In this document: one piece after another, positions 1 through 10,911 of the stretch
Layout of the letters: every line of letters begins with the position of its first letter
How positions within the stretch are numbered: the first letter of the stretch is position 1
Origin: Macrobrachium rosenbergii
Lineage: Eukaryota > Arthropoda > Malacostraca > Decapoda > Palaemonidae
Direction: 5' to 3'
DNA length: 64,000 bases
Assembly: GCF_040412425.1 (NCBI RefSeq)
Contig: NC_089768.1
Location: forward strand, 3,770,001 to 3,834,000
The notes under the pieces: model-generated
Databases searched by the model: none
Told to the model about the DNA's origin: nothing
Seen by the model: only the letters and a program-made list of their open reading frames with translations
Program-made: the position numbers and the translations under genes

Positions 1-997
1 TTTACCACAGAACCAGATACCCCTAGATCCTCATCTACCAATATCTCTGTATCTTTTCCAGTATAGATTATAAAATCGACAATATAATCCGTTTTGGCAT
101 CACAAAGTTCAAATATTTTCACTCCAAATCGACTTCTTTTATCTGGAATGTACTGCTTGAAACTTAGCCTTCCCTTCCATAACATTAAACTTTCATCTAT
201 GCATAAATCCTGGAAAGGCTGAAATTTTTCCCGTAATTTTCTACGCACACTGTCGAGCACGGGTTTAATTTTCTTAAGTTTGTTATCTGGGCTTGTTTCC
301 TGTGAATTATCAACGAAATGTAGAATTTGAAGAAATCTGTCCCTTGCCATCAACCTTCTCACTCCTTTTTTCTCGAATGTCTGAAGCGTAGTCCAGTAAT
401 CTACGATGCGATGTTTACTTATATGCGACATGATCACAATCACACAAAGGAACTGTATCATTTCCTCCACAGTAACCTGAGCAAATTTTCGCAAATACTT
501 TGGCACTGCATCTCCTAGCGTATCAACAATGAATCTCTGATAACGGTTTGTCTCTTCAGCAATCAGCCCCATAAATTCGTTGTCGAAAAATTAAAAAAAT
601 AGTCTACTTCCTTTGAATTTTCATTCACATTACATTTCGACGTAATGCCACTGCCACTGCTGTCAAATATGAAATCTCTGGGCTGGAAATTGCTGGCAGC
701 CCACTCCCACTCATCACCTGGGTCACTTCGCTGTCTCCGCCTTCTTTTGACACCTTGGCTTTCATTTGTAGGTGGCAGATTTTCGTCATTTTCACTGTCG
801 GTTGATATTTCATCACTGTCTCTTGTACCAGGACCATAATTATCCATTTCATTTCCTTCTAAATCCGATTCATTTTCATATCCAGAAAATGAGTCGAGAA
901 GGTCTATAAAATAGTTATCCTCGTCGAGAGCTCTTCTCTCGATCTGCCGGCGGTCAACTCGAGGATGTCGTACCCTTGACCCGTCCTCCTGTGACAT
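1..997 (-). pseudogene. piggyBac-like transposase, N-terminal half, frameshifted
   Basis: This encodes the first part of a DDE_Tnp_1_7 (PGBD-type) transposase, which would cut and paste the element at TTAA. The ATG at 997 opens a 144-residue acidic, low-complexity N-terminus typical of the family. That frame stops at 563. A second minus-strand frame then stays open from about 585 to the window edge. It contains the family hallmark around the first catalytic Asp, C-I-D-E-S with a downstream W-K-G-R and K-Q-Y-I-P-D-K, at about 160-60. The frame switch falls near a run of A/T at 583-600, so this copy has probably lost function. The rest of the catalytic domain, the remaining catalytic Asp residues and the C-terminal Cys-rich domain lie off the left edge. 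Confidence 0.7.
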
Positions 998-1199
998 CTT
1001 GATGAAGATTAATGAATTTTAGGGAAACACGTGAATTTATATGAATTCACTGTATGGCAACTGACAGACTGTTACCATATCAAGAAAAAGAGGCCAGTAT
1101 TTCAATCATCAGTCCTTCACATAAAAGGAAATTACCGGTGCTCGTGTTCCGGGCCAGTTTATTAAATGCGTCGTATACGTTACAACCGAAATCAAAGGG
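1..1199 (-). mobile_element. piggyBac-type DNA transposon, 5' portion, cut by the window edge
   Basis: Read on the minus strand, the element begins at 1199 with CCCTTTG directly next to a TTAA tetranucleotide at 1200-1203. That is the canonical piggyBac terminus (TTAA duplication, terminus starting CCC). About 200 bp of leader precede a transposase-like coding region that runs off the left edge. The other end lies outside the window, so the second TTAA copy cannot be checked. The superfamily call rests on both the terminus and the transposase motifs. Confidence 0.75.
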
Positions 1200-1203
1200 T
1201 TAA

Positions 1204-2987
1204 GAAAGGTAACAAGAAAACTCTCAAGTGAGTAAAATTTACTTTAAATCATAATAAAAACATAACTTTCGTATAAAAAAATTTAATTTAAATCTCTGTG
1301 GCGATGCAAGAAAATCTGGATGCAATAATTAAGGGATGTTAAAGAGCTTTCATCTGTCGAAACCTATGCGCAGTGTGTGGGGTCGGGAATCATAATTGTA
1401 AAAAAAAAAAAGGAAATGGACAGGATTTTATAAAACGGCTCAAATTTAGTCGATATAAGTTTGATAAAAGCGTAATGGTGAATAAGTGTTTTTTTTTATG
1501 ATCTTAACAAAAAATTTACTCTACGGTGTCGACAAAATCTTCTGCAGGGATTTTACTAACAAAACCTCCTATCTAGTCAGTTTAGAGATCAGTGGAATCG
1601 CAAACGAGTGTAATGATTTTCATGGTGATCAGAAATGGTGATTAATCAGTGCCGTGGAAGGCTTACGCGATGGTTCTGATTTGACATGACAGTATTATTT
1701 CCTTTATTACGTGTCCTTTAATGCTGGCGAATGTACTATACGTTGCACTTTTGATTGGTTAGAATTCTAGAACAAATTTGCTTACAGTAACGTAGTTAAA
1801 AACTTGAGATTTTTGAAGAGGACGCCGTTGGTGAAGCCAAGAGTCATCGCTCGCCACTCTTCTAGACGCGAAGTAGACAAGATGTCCATATTGTTTGTGT
1901 TGCGGGCGACCGTCCTTCTAGAATCATTAATGATGCCTTAGGCAATTGTACCATTGTTTAATTCAATTTGATCGACGCCAGTCTTTGCCTTGTATTGATA
2001 TATCATGTCACGTAATGACACTACTTTCACAGGCTCAGTCAAGTTGTGATTTCAGTGATTTGTAACAAATTTATTGTGGCTTCTGCGTCTTGGTTGCCGC
2101 TCCCCACGTGTTCCAGAATTCGTCCTTTGTTCCTTGTTCAGTGTTCTTCGTTGTAAACTCGGCTATAGTTTGGATTAACGTAATATCATTGTAAATTTGA
2201 ATATAACCTTTCATAGTAACACGATTTTAAATAGCTTGGGTATGTTTTTGTGCTGTAGTGTATTTTTCTAGTAAAATCAGAAAATGTCCTCGCGTTTGGT
2301 GTAGGGAAATTCTCGACATACGGAATAGTTTCATCATCAGACTCGTGTTTAAATAATTCGGTTTTATGTTTTTACTCGCTTTTCCTGCTGCAACGAAGTT
2401 GCCGTTTCATTTTGTTCAAGATCATACTGTTCTGGCTGAAAATGAGGCACATTGTTTGTCAGCTGTATTGCACAACAAAACTGTTTTGTGAATTTCATTT
2501 CATAATTAACTATTTGCACGATTATTGTTTTTTCTACAACAACAAAAACCACAAATCAACAACAATATAACAATAATAAGAACAAGAAGCATTGTATTTA
2601 GAAAAAGAATAATTGTATTTAAGGGTTGTGCATCATCAATGGAATAAAGACCACCTGTGTGGCAGAAGGGCCATTGCTCCAGTAGGTTTCAGGGAATAAA
2701 ATCAGTAACTGGCTCACCATTCGCAAATGGCCGAGACATGTAACCTGCAGCCTGATGCCAGAATCATTTGCTGAAAAATCTCAGAGAATTTTGGGGGTTT
2801 TAGTGCTTTTGGCTAAGACACACATGAGAAGAAATGTATGAATTAAAATGTTTTTAGCAGTGAATTTTAATGGTAAAAAACTCTGTAAACATGGAAATGA
2901 AAGAATAGGGTACACAGGAATGGGAAAGACAATATGATTGTATCTGGTATGGCAGAGTTGTAAGACGAAAGGTATTATCATTTACTT
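1204..2987. other. Non-coding stretch, nothing recognised
   Basis: AT-rich intergenic DNA between the piggyBac terminus and the Gypsy G1 LTR. Only ORFs of about 60 codons without recognisable motifs occur. I saw no exon-like open frame with splice sites, RNA gene or terminal-repeat pair. Confidence 0.5.
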
Positions 2988-3328
2988 TGTCGGAACCAGG
3001 TGAATGAGGTGCAAGGGTGTCAAGCGCCTCTTCACTTCTGCATTAATCACGTCATGTATATTACCTGTTATTGTTTCATATTTTTATATATCTCTCCACC
3101 TGTATTATTGTCCGACCTTTTCGCCGATGTATGTAACCCCTTTTGTACGTTTATTGTAACTCAAATTATTCTCATTTACATGTCATCTAACAAACACAAA
3201 TTCTTGCCCAAATACGTGACATGGGATCCGCAGGTCGGTGACCACCTTTCCGTCCGCATTCCTCATTGCATACCTGGCTTCCGAAAAATAAATCAGTCAT
3301 AGCCAGACCTGTCGTCTTGAATCTCACA
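2988..3328 (+). repeat. Putative 5' LTR of Gypsy G1
   Basis: The segment starts TGTCGG and ends CTCACA, two bases before the TGGTGGCCCCGGAGTG primer-binding-like site at 3331. It contains a TATA-like stretch near 3078 and an AATAAATCAG polyadenylation-type motif near 3288, spaced from the primer site as in the G2 LTR. There is no second LTR for comparison, so the left boundary is inferred only from the TG...CA convention. Confidence 0.45.
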
Positions 3329-3641
3329 ACTGGTGGCCCCGGAGTGACAGGTAAACGTGGTTATAGCCCAGCCATTAACGGACTAAATACAGCAGCATTT
3401 ACCTTCAGAGAGCCTTTAGCGGACTCAAAACAGCGACACAGTCTAGGTCTCTGAAAGCTCCTTCCTCAGAGGAACCCCATGCCATAAACGGACTGATAAT
3501 GACGTCCCCACAAGGGCATGTTTTGGCATTTTGAACGGTTTTGGCCCTCGCCATTCACGACTTACGTTGACCACTCGAATTCTAACAACATCAGCGGACT
3601 AAATACGGCGGGTACTTGCGTTTTGGTGTATGACAGTAAAG

Positions 3642-4452
3642 ATGGCAGAGTCTGAATTACAATGCAAATCCGGAAACACAGAAATCATCTGCGTGCCCCT
3701 TTCACCAACAAAGCCCAGACGCAGCGAAGCTCCCAGAGTTTTCGCCCCAGAACACATTATCTTGGTTTGGGCGCGCTGATGCTCACTTCTGCGTGGCATG
3801 CATCACAGATGAGAAGACCAAGGCAGACTTTACCATGACGATGCTACCTGGAGAGGTCTTCAGCAAAATCTCCCCATGGCTTTACTCACAGCCAGACAAG
3901 GTCACGTACTCGGCCTTGCTTGACAGGCTAATACAAGCATATTGCATGCCCATCCCCAAAAGAGCACAGCGCCCACTAGACCTGTTGACCCAGCCCCTAG
4001 GGGAAAAATCACCCAGGGACGCCTGGGACCAACTGCGAGGTCTGGTAACACTACCGGGCGTCGACGCAGATGGGCACAGGAAGGAAATCAGCCTGACAAA
4101 AAGCAATATTCCTGAGGCACCTTCTGCAGGAGGTGAGGGGCCAAATTAAAGACGCAGATGCCCTTCCCATGGACAAGCTGGTCGACGTCGCACAGAAAAT
4201 CCACAAGGCCACCAAAGCCTCCAAACACGCCACCGCTCTTGCAGCTGCTCCCCTCGCAGAATGTAGCCTGACGATGGAGGACTACGACCCAGAAAACATA
4301 AACATGATCTACAGAAGGAAGGCACGTCTAAATGAGCAGAGGGCATGGACTTACCCGGCGTGGTGCTACTTCCACAGGAGATTTAGCCCCAGCACCAAGG
4401 ACTGCAGATCCCCCTGTTCCTCCACAAAAATTGAGAAGGGTGGCCACAAGTA
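3642..4452 (+). pseudogene. Gypsy G1 gag remnant
   Basis: Capsid/nucleocapsid precursor of G1, broken into several frames. An ATG at 3642 opens about 50 codons before a stop at about 3770. The best preserved stretch is 3793-4149, with T-D-E-K-T-K-A-D-F and a helical capsid-like segment (P-W-L-Y-S-Q-P-D-K-V-T-Y-S-A-L-L). The frame then shifts to 4133-4453, whose end has a Trp/Cys-containing motif (W-C-Y-F-H-R-R-F) resembling the nucleocapsid end of Gypsy gag. At least three frame changes are needed, so it is not functional. Confidence 0.6.
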
Positions 4453-4514
4453 ACAGCAGTGGCTGCAAAAGACAACATCTCCTGACCAGCAGGATTCTTC
4501 ATCAGGGAAGAAAT

Positions 4515-5558
4515 ATCAAAGCGGCACCTGCTGGTTGACACGGGGGCAATGCGGTTGGTGTTCCCGCCACTGGAGGAGGACTATACCCGGAGAGCTGACT
4601 CCATGCCCTCCCTGCTAGCCACAAACGGATCCCCATCCGCTGCTACGGAACCACGACCCGCACAATCTCCATCTTGGGCCACAGGTACCACTAGCCTTTC
4701 GCCATTGCGGATGTCAAGTTCCCGCCCTGGGCGCTGATTTCCTGGGATACCACGGACTCCTGGTCGACGTCGGCAGGCAACGCCTCCTCAACACCGGAAC
4801 CTTCCACTCCCAACCACTCTCCACCAGACCGGGGATGCCCGCCATCTGCTTCACAGTCTCCAACAATTACACCACCCTCCTCCAGGAGTTCCCGGAAGTT
4901 TTTAAACCAGAGCTCCGCCAGTTGCCGGGGACCGGGGCCAAGCACGGCATCTTCCACCACATACTACAACGGGCCCCCCAACTCATGCCAAGTTCCGTCA
5001 CCTGCCCCCCAAAAACTACAAGATGCCAAACGGGCTTTCACCGAGATGGAACAAACGGGGCTCTATACCAAAGCATCAAGCCCGTGGGCGTCTCCCCTAC
5101 ATAGGGTAAAGAAGTCAGATGGCTCCTGGAGGCCCTGTGGAGACTACCGTCATCTGAATTTAGTTACCATACCAGACCACTACCTCCTGCCGAACATGCA
5201 AGACCTGATGAGTGCCCTTCACAGGGCCATGGTCTTTACTAAGATGGACTTGCTTAAATCATACTTTCAGGTTCCTGTGCATCCTGACGACATTCCGAAG
5301 ACAACCATCATCACGCCATTTGGGAAGTACACCTTCTACTCCACCTTCAGCCTCAGGAACGCGGGGGTCACATTTCAACGCCTGATGGACACCATCCTGG
5401 GGAACCTGCCCTTCTGCATCTGTTACCTAGACGACATCCTTATCTTCTCCAGGTCCCCAGAGGAATACCTTCGCCATGTCCGTGCTGTCTTGAAACGCCT
5501 GCAGGTTCGACAAATGCACATTTGGGGCGGACAAAATAGATTTCCTCTGACACGAAAT
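4515..5558 (+). pseudogene. Gypsy G1 protease and reverse transcriptase remnant
   Basis: The aspartic protease active site L-V-D-T-G-A is visible at about 4527-4545. RT follows from about 4835: a connector ending near K-H-G-I, the W-R-P-C-G-D-Y-R motif near 5130, the F-T-K-M-D-L-L-K-S-Y-F-Q motif near 5240, T-P-F-G near 5320 and the catalytic Y-L-D-D box near 5425. The frame shifts near 4900-5050 and again after Y-L-D-D. A Gly-to-stop change precedes the final H-E-I, right where the G2 LTR begins. RNase H and integrase are absent. Confidence 0.7.
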
Positions 5559-5896
5559 TGTAAAGTCCCCGCTAAGCTGGTCTTGTATGATGGCGACCCA
5601 TTTTCTATGCCACTCCTAGGATAATGGGTCACGCAGGATCAGCCATACCCAATCATTTAAACTGATCTATGTAAATATTTATCTATTACTAGCTTGTATG
5701 GCATATGTTTCTTTTATTCATGTATCAGTGTTGTCAATTTCATTATTGTCCATTTTTTCAACTCAGAGTGTATTTATTCACCCTGGTTCTCATTGTATTC
5801 CTCGGCGTGATGTCATTCTGCCGCTATATAAACTGCCTGTGTCCTCAATAAATCAGCAGTAACTTTCTCCTGCTCGTTTCTTTAGCACCTCTTAAA
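5559..5896 (+). repeat. 5' LTR of Gypsy G2
   Basis: It begins TGTAAAGTCCCCGCTAAG and matches 9823-10160 along almost its whole length, including a CCGCTATATAAACTGCC promoter-like segment near 5821 and AATAAATCAG near 5848. Its 3' end is placed just before the primer site TGGTGACCCC at 5898 by analogy with G1; the exact last base is uncertain. Relative to the 3' LTR it lacks about 30 bp around 5770-5780. Confidence 0.8.
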
Positions 5897-6128
5897 GTGG
5901 TGACCCCGGAGTGGTTCCCGGAGCCATTAGCGGACTCACACAGCAACTTAGTCTTGGCTTCAGGAACTACCCATGCCCCTAGCGGACTCATGACAGCACT
6001 ATAACCAGCGTTCGGGCATGCTGACTCTCGTCGGCAAATCACCAGCGTCATTAACGGACTCACACAGCGCACTCCCAAGTGTGTATTGATGTGAGTATCC
6101 CACTCTAATTAAGAGGGCTAGAGCGAGC

Positions 6129-6860
6129 ATGGATGCGGACATTCCCTCCCACGTTCAGTTAACCGAGAACCTCGCGGACTCAGACGTTTTCCTCCTGCTC
6201 ATATCACCCACCCCCTTCCCTGCACCAAGATTCACACGCTCCTCTACACCACTACCCACGGCCCGCATGCTGCCCTGCCCGGCAGGACAAGCAAAAGCCG
6301 CCCTCGCCATAAAACTGCCGCCTTTCACACAGGGAAACCCGTCATCATGGCTGTACAGGGTCGAGGGTCAATTCAGGCTGACGGAACTCACGGACGAGGT
6401 GCTGCAATCTGACGCAGTAATCAATCCCCTGCTGGAGGAGGTCTACAGAAGACTCGTCCCGTGGGTGTCCGCTGCACCCCCCCCTCACCTACCGCCACCT
6501 GAAAACATCCCTCATCAAGGCTTGCTCCCTGCTGGTCGCCAAGAGGGCTGCCCGCGCCCTTGACCTCTTCATCAACCCGCGGCAGGAAAAGAGCGTCATG
6601 GAGTCGTGGGGCATGATCCAGGACCACCTCACCCTCCCCAGCACCACAGCAGCAGCAGGCGGTCTGAGATCAGCCTGTTGAGGGAGCTGCTCCTCCGCCA
6701 GCTCCTCCCGGAGGTCCGGACTCACATCCTTGAGCCCTACACCATGCCACTCGAGGACTTAATTAGAACGGCACAGCAGCTGGCCGACTCCGCAAGGGCA
6801 GCGAAGCGGGCATCAGCGCCCACACACCCCATCAGTTCCATTCAGCAGGAGGAGGGCGCA
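6129..6860 (+). pseudogene. Gypsy G2 gag remnant
   Basis: The ATG at 6129 opens 144 codons that contain the Gypsy gag signature K-L-P-P-F-T-Q-G-N-P-S-S-W (about 6320-6355) followed by an acidic capsid segment. The frame is lost near 6560 and resumes at about 6606, where a capsid-like helix (L-R-E-L-L-L-R-Q-L-L-P-E-V-R) is readable. It ends in Q-Q-E-E-G-A-E-E-E near 6850 and continues directly into the RT connector. No CCHC knuckle or D-T-G protease is present between them, so this copy seems to have lost about 600-700 bp relative to G1. Confidence 0.65.
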
Positions 6861-9155
6861 GAGGAGGAGGTAAGCGCGCCTACCATCTGCTCTGTCGCCC
6901 CCCACCAATATGCCCAGCTGCTGAAGGTGTTCCCCGACGTATTCAAGCCCAAGCTCCGTCAGGTACCTGGGCCCCCAGCAAAACATGGCATCTACCATCA
7001 CATAAAGACGAAGGGGCCCCCTGCATATGCAAAAGTCCGGAGGCTTCCCCCTTGGCGCCTTCAGGAAGCCAAGGACGCCCTCGCCGAGATGGAGCGGATG
7101 GGAATATGCAAGAAGGCCTCCAACCCGTGGGCCTCTCCCCTCCACGTGGTGCAGAAACCGGATGGGTCCTGGAGACCCTGCGGCGACTACAGGTGGCTCA
7201 ACCTCGCAGTTGAACCTGACCATTACCCCCTGCTGAACATGCAGGACCTCACAGCCTCCTTCCACGGGGCCAAAATATTTTCTAACCTGGATCTTTTAAA
7301 ATCTTACTTTCAGGTACCAGTCGCTCCAGAGGATATCCCGAAAACCGCCATCATCACGCCCTTCAGGTCCTACGCTTTCGCCTTCTCCACCTTCAGCTTT
7401 AGGAACGCAGGGGGCAACCTTCCAGCGGCTGATGGACAGCATCCTTGGCGACTTGAAGTTCTGCATCTGCTACGTGGATGATATCCTTATATTTTCCAGG
7501 TCCCATAAAGAGCACCAGAAGCACATCTGGGCAGTCCTGCAGTGCCTGCAGGAGAACAGCCTCGTCATCAGATTTGACAAATGCACCTTTGGCGTAGAGA
7601 AAGCTGACTTCCTGGGCCACGAGATATCCCCAGATGGCGTCTGCCCACACATCAAAGGTCGCAGCTGTCACCAGGTTCCCTGTCCCCACCTCCGTCAAGG
7701 CCGTCCAGGAGTTCCTTGGGATGGTAAATTACTACAGGAGGTTCATCCCCAGGACAGAGATCCTGAAGGGCCAACCAAAATCCTTAGTGTGGGGACCCAG
7801 CCAGCAGCAGGCCTTCTCCCAGATGAAGGCCGCCCTCGCCGAGGCAACCGCCATGGCCCACCAGGACCCCAACGCTCCCCTCCAACTGACGACAGATGCC
7901 AGTAGCGTCGCCTGCGGAGCCGTCCTGGAGCAGATCGTCGACGGCGCCCCCCAGCCCATCGCCTTCTTCAGCAAAAAGTTCAACCCCATGGAGGCCCATT
8001 ACAGCACCTTCGACAGGGAACTCTGCACAGTGTACCGGGCGGTCCAGCACTTCAAGTTCCTGCTGGAGGGTACGCCCTTCACAATCTACACGGACAACCA
8101 GCCGCTGGTCCACGCCTTCACCAAGCAGGGGGACGCATGGTCTTCCAGGCAGCAGCGACACCTCGCCGCCATTGCGGAGTTCACCTGCTCAATCAGATAC
8201 CTCCCCGGCAGGAAGAACCCTGTAGCAGACGCCCTCTTCAGAATTGAGCTCAACGCAGTGCAGCCCGGGATCAACTACGAGGACCTCGCCTGTGAACAGG
8301 CCACCGACCCGGAGAATCCAGCCTACCGCACCGCCATCACATCCCTGAAGTGGCGGGACGTGACCCTCACCCCCGGGGGCCCAAAATTCCTCTGCGACGT
8401 CAGCACCGGCCAGCCTCGCCCCCTGGTGCCCGCCGCCGCCGCCAGGCATTCAGCGTCATCCACTGGCTGTCCCACCCCTCCGGCAGGACGACAGCCAAGC
8501 TGCTGACAGAGAAGTTCGTCTGGCACGGAATGCAGAAGGATGCGAGGACTTGGTCGAGACATTGTCTTCGGTGCCAAACCAGCAAGATAGGTCATCACAC
8601 CGAGTCCGGGGTAGGCGAGTTTCCACAGCCGGGGTGGCGTTTCTGCCACATACACATCGACGTCGTCGGCCCTCTTCCCCGTCAGGCGGGGCCAGATATC
8701 TCCTGACGATGGTCGACCGCTCAACCAGGTGGCCCGAAGCGACACCCATGCAGGAAGCCACCGCCAGTGCGTGCAGCGCTGAGGCCCCCCTCTCCAGCTG
8801 GATCAGCCGGTTCGGCATCCCGGACCACATAACCACTGACAGGGGCCGTGCCTTCCTGTCCGAGTTGTGGTCCGCCCTGGCACGCCTGCTGGGAACATCT
8901 CACCACACCACCACCGCTTACAACCCTGCAGCCAACAGCTTGGTGGAGAGATTCCAGAGGTCCCTGAAAGTGTCCCTCATGGCCCGCTGCACCGCTGAGG
9001 ATTGGAAATACCAGCTGCCGTGGGTCCTTCTCAGGCTGAGAACCGCCCCCAGGGCCAACAGCGACCCACCCGCAGCAGAGAAAATCTACGGGGAGCCCCT
9101 CGTAGCGTTCGCCCGGTGCTACGAGTTACCAGTTGGCCCGGGGAGCCCCTCGTAG
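6861..9155 (+). pseudogene. Gypsy G2 pol remnant: RT, RNase H and integrase core
   Basis: The RT region spans about 6890-7760, with W-R-P-C-G-D-Y-R (7170), F-S-N-L-D-L-L-K-S-Y-F-Q (7280) and the catalytic Y-V-D-D box (about 7470). RNase H (about 7880-8240) shows T-T-D-A-S, the F-D-R-E-L region and Y-T-D-N-Q-P-L. A zinc-binding H-x-H...C-x-x-C module lies near 8460-8575. The integrase core begins with I-D-V-V-G-P-L-P near 8660, followed by T-D-R-G-R-A-F near 8840 and the N-S-L-V-E-R-F catalytic Glu motif near 8935. At least four frame changes (about 7410, 7650, 8470, 8580) separate the readable blocks, so the gene is dead although every domain is recognisable. Confidence 0.75.
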
Positions 9156-9340
9156 CCCCGGGCGAACTGGTAACAGAGGACTGCCACAACCCGGGCAAAC
9201 TGGTAACTGGTAACTGACGCGTTGCCACAACCCGTCAGTCCTCTGTTACCAGTTCGCCCCTTGTAGCCCAGGGAGCCCCTCATAGCCCCGGGCGAACTGG
9301 TAACAGAGGACTGCCACAACCCATCAGTCCAGAGGCTTCG
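9119..9340. repeat. Scrambled direct and inverted duplication inside G2 integrase
   Basis: A 22-bp segment (GGGCGAACTGGTAACAGAGG plus AC) occurs at 9160-9181 and 9290-9311 in direct orientation and at 9238-9259 as an exact inverse. The motif GGGAGCCCCTCRTAGCCC is also repeated (about 9140 and 9271). Flanking pol sequence reads as ordinary integrase on both sides, so this is a local rearrangement added to the gene rather than a separate element. Confidence 0.8.
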
Positions 9341-9401
9341 CAACATAGTCGGCAAGTTCGCCCCTTGTAAGCGGACATACACTGACAGGTCAGTCACCTT
9401 C

Positions 9402-9749
9402 ATGCCTCCCGGCTTGTCCTCCACCACCCACATCTTCGTCAGGGATGATGCCGTCTGCCCACCGTTGACCAGGCCCTACAGGGGGCCCTTCCACGTGCTG
9501 GAGAGGAACAACAAGGCTTTCCGTCTTGCCCTTCACGGAAAAGACGACTGGGTGTCGATCGACCGCATCAAGCCCGCCCTCCTGGAGGAGGAAACAGATG
9601 TCACTGCACCACACCCTCTGCCTGAGCAGTCGTCTCCACAGCCGGGCCGCCGCAGAAGGAGGTCACAGGGCCGCCCCCGGAAACATCCACCCACACCTAC
9701 AGCCAGCCACTCCTACACGCAGCGGAGCCCCCCCTCTCACTTCATGTAG
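9402..9749 (+). pseudogene. Gypsy G2 integrase C-terminal domain
   Basis: This open segment continues integrase after the scrambled duplication. It shows the family pattern F-V-R-D-D-A-V followed by P-Y-R-G-P-F-H-V-L-E-R (an SH3-like C-terminal fold) and V-S-I-D-R-I-K-P. It ends in a Pro/Arg-rich, strongly basic tail with R-R-R-R-R-S-Q-G-R-P-R-K. The natural stop at 9747-9749 lies about 60 bp before the polypurine tract, as expected for the end of pol. Confidence 0.7.
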
Positions 9750-9822
9750 CCGTGGCACTCTTCAACGCCCTAGCAGATACGTGTATTAATCAGACGTTAC
9801 TCACGTCTTTGGAGGGAGTATT

Positions 9823-10160
9823 TGTAAAGTCCCCGCTAAGCGGGTCTTCTATGATGGTGACCCGTTTTCTATGCCGCTCCTAGGATAACAGGTCACGCAG
9901 GATCAGCCATACCCAATCATTTAAACTGATCTATGTAAATATTTATCTGTTACTAGCTTGTATGGCATATGTTTCTTTTATTCATGTATCAGAGAGTCAT
10001 CAATTTCATTATTGTCCATTTGTGCAACTCAGAGTGTATTTGTTCATTGTATTTATTGTTAAATCTTATTGACCTCAGGTCACCCTGGTTCTCATTGTAT
10101 TCATCGGCGTGACGTCAGTCCGCCGCTATATAAACTGCCTGTGTCCTCACTAAATCAGTA
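9823..10160 (+). repeat. 3' LTR of Gypsy G2, truncated
   Basis: It begins TGTAAAGTCCCCGCTAAG after the GGAGGGAG tract and follows the 5' LTR up to the AAATCAG motif near 10157. The U5 end present in the 5' LTR (about 35 bp) is missing. The next bases already belong to a minus-strand LINE reverse transcriptase frame. Confidence 0.8.
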
Positions 10161-10911
10161 GTTGTCAGTAGTGTGTAGAAAGGGGAGAAGTTTCGCTAGA
10201 AGAACAGACTCAAGTATCTCCGACGCAATTGTAGTAACTGCAATCGAACAATAATTGCCAGGGTCAGCTGCATCCTTTAGCTTGTTTTTTTATTAATGGT
10301 ATTAAGTGAACTAAGAGTAGGGAGTCTGGAAGAAAATGGTGAATTATGCACGCATTGGATAGAGCAGCTAGCAAAATGTAAATTATCGGAGGGCAGAATT
10401 TGAAAGCTTCAGCCGGTAGACCATCGCAGCCGGGCGATTTATTATTAGGTAGGTCGTTTATGGCATTGCTGAGGTTACCTGGCGTAATACGATCGGCGAA
10501 ATGAAACAATGTTATCAGTAAGGAGGTTATCTACGTACATCCCTTCGGGAGTCTTGATCGTTTATGCAATTTAGGATTAGTGCTGAAGTGATCGCCCCAC
10601 ATTCTTGCGATAGCCTCGTCACTAACGGCTTCTACTCTCTGTGATTGTTTTTTAGTTTTGGGATTAAGGGATTGAATGTCTTTCCAAAGACGAGGGTAAT
10701 TGGTAGATTCTAATTTTCTAGATATTGCATCAGGTCCTAGTTGCTTTCTATTCAGTCTGCAGTGCTTAAGGGCAAGTTTGGACTGCGCTCTCGCCTGTCT
10801 CATTAGCAGTGAAAAGTGGGCCAATAGGCTTCGAGAAGTTGTAACTTGAAAAATTTCGAAGGCACTGATTGGAGCAGGAAGTAGATTAATATATCTGCAA
10901 TTACACAACAC
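10161..10911 (-). pseudogene. Non-LTR (LINE) reverse transcriptase fragment
   Basis: On the minus strand, 10911-10531 reads as the linker between endonuclease and RT of a LINE (basic, with W-K-D-I-Q-S-L-N and M-W-G-D-H-F). Then 10509-10264 reads as RT: N-N-K-S-P-G-C-D-G-L-P-A-E-A-F and L-I-P-L-I-K-K. A further frame (about 10285-10165) continues with N-Y-C-S-I-A and T-T-I-A-S-E-I-L-E, and the homology stops exactly where the Gypsy G2 LTR begins. Frameshifted and lacking the catalytic box, it is a dead fragment of the CR1/Jockey-like group; clade uncertain. Confidence 0.65.

Larger units (their letters stand above)
2988..5558 (+). mobile_element. Ty3/Gypsy-type LTR retrotransposon G1, 3' part lost
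   Basis: The order is putative 5' LTR, tRNA primer-binding-like site (TGGTGGCCCCGG from 3331), long leader, gag, protease and reverse transcriptase. The pol frame can be followed until the LTR of G2 starts at 5559, immediately after an H-E-I motif just C-terminal to the RT domain. RNase H, integrase and 3' LTR of G1 are therefore missing. Leader and protein are closely related to G2, so this is either an insertion of one family member into another or a recombination product. Confidence 0.7.
5559..10160 (+). mobile_element. Ty3/Gypsy-type LTR retrotransposon G2, internally deleted and rearranged
   Basis: Two LTRs (5559-5896 and 9823-10160) bracket gag, RT, RNase H and integrase in the usual Gypsy order. 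A TGGTGACCCCGG primer-binding-like site follows the 5' LTR at 5898, and the purine-rich tract GGAGGGAG precedes the 3' LTR at about 9811. Coding sequence is GC-rich compared with the surrounding AT-rich DNA. The copy has frameshifts, lacks protease and zinc knuckle, and has a scrambled duplication in integrase. The 3' LTR lacks its last ~35 bp and runs straight into a LINE fragment, so no target duplication can be read. Confidence 0.85.
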
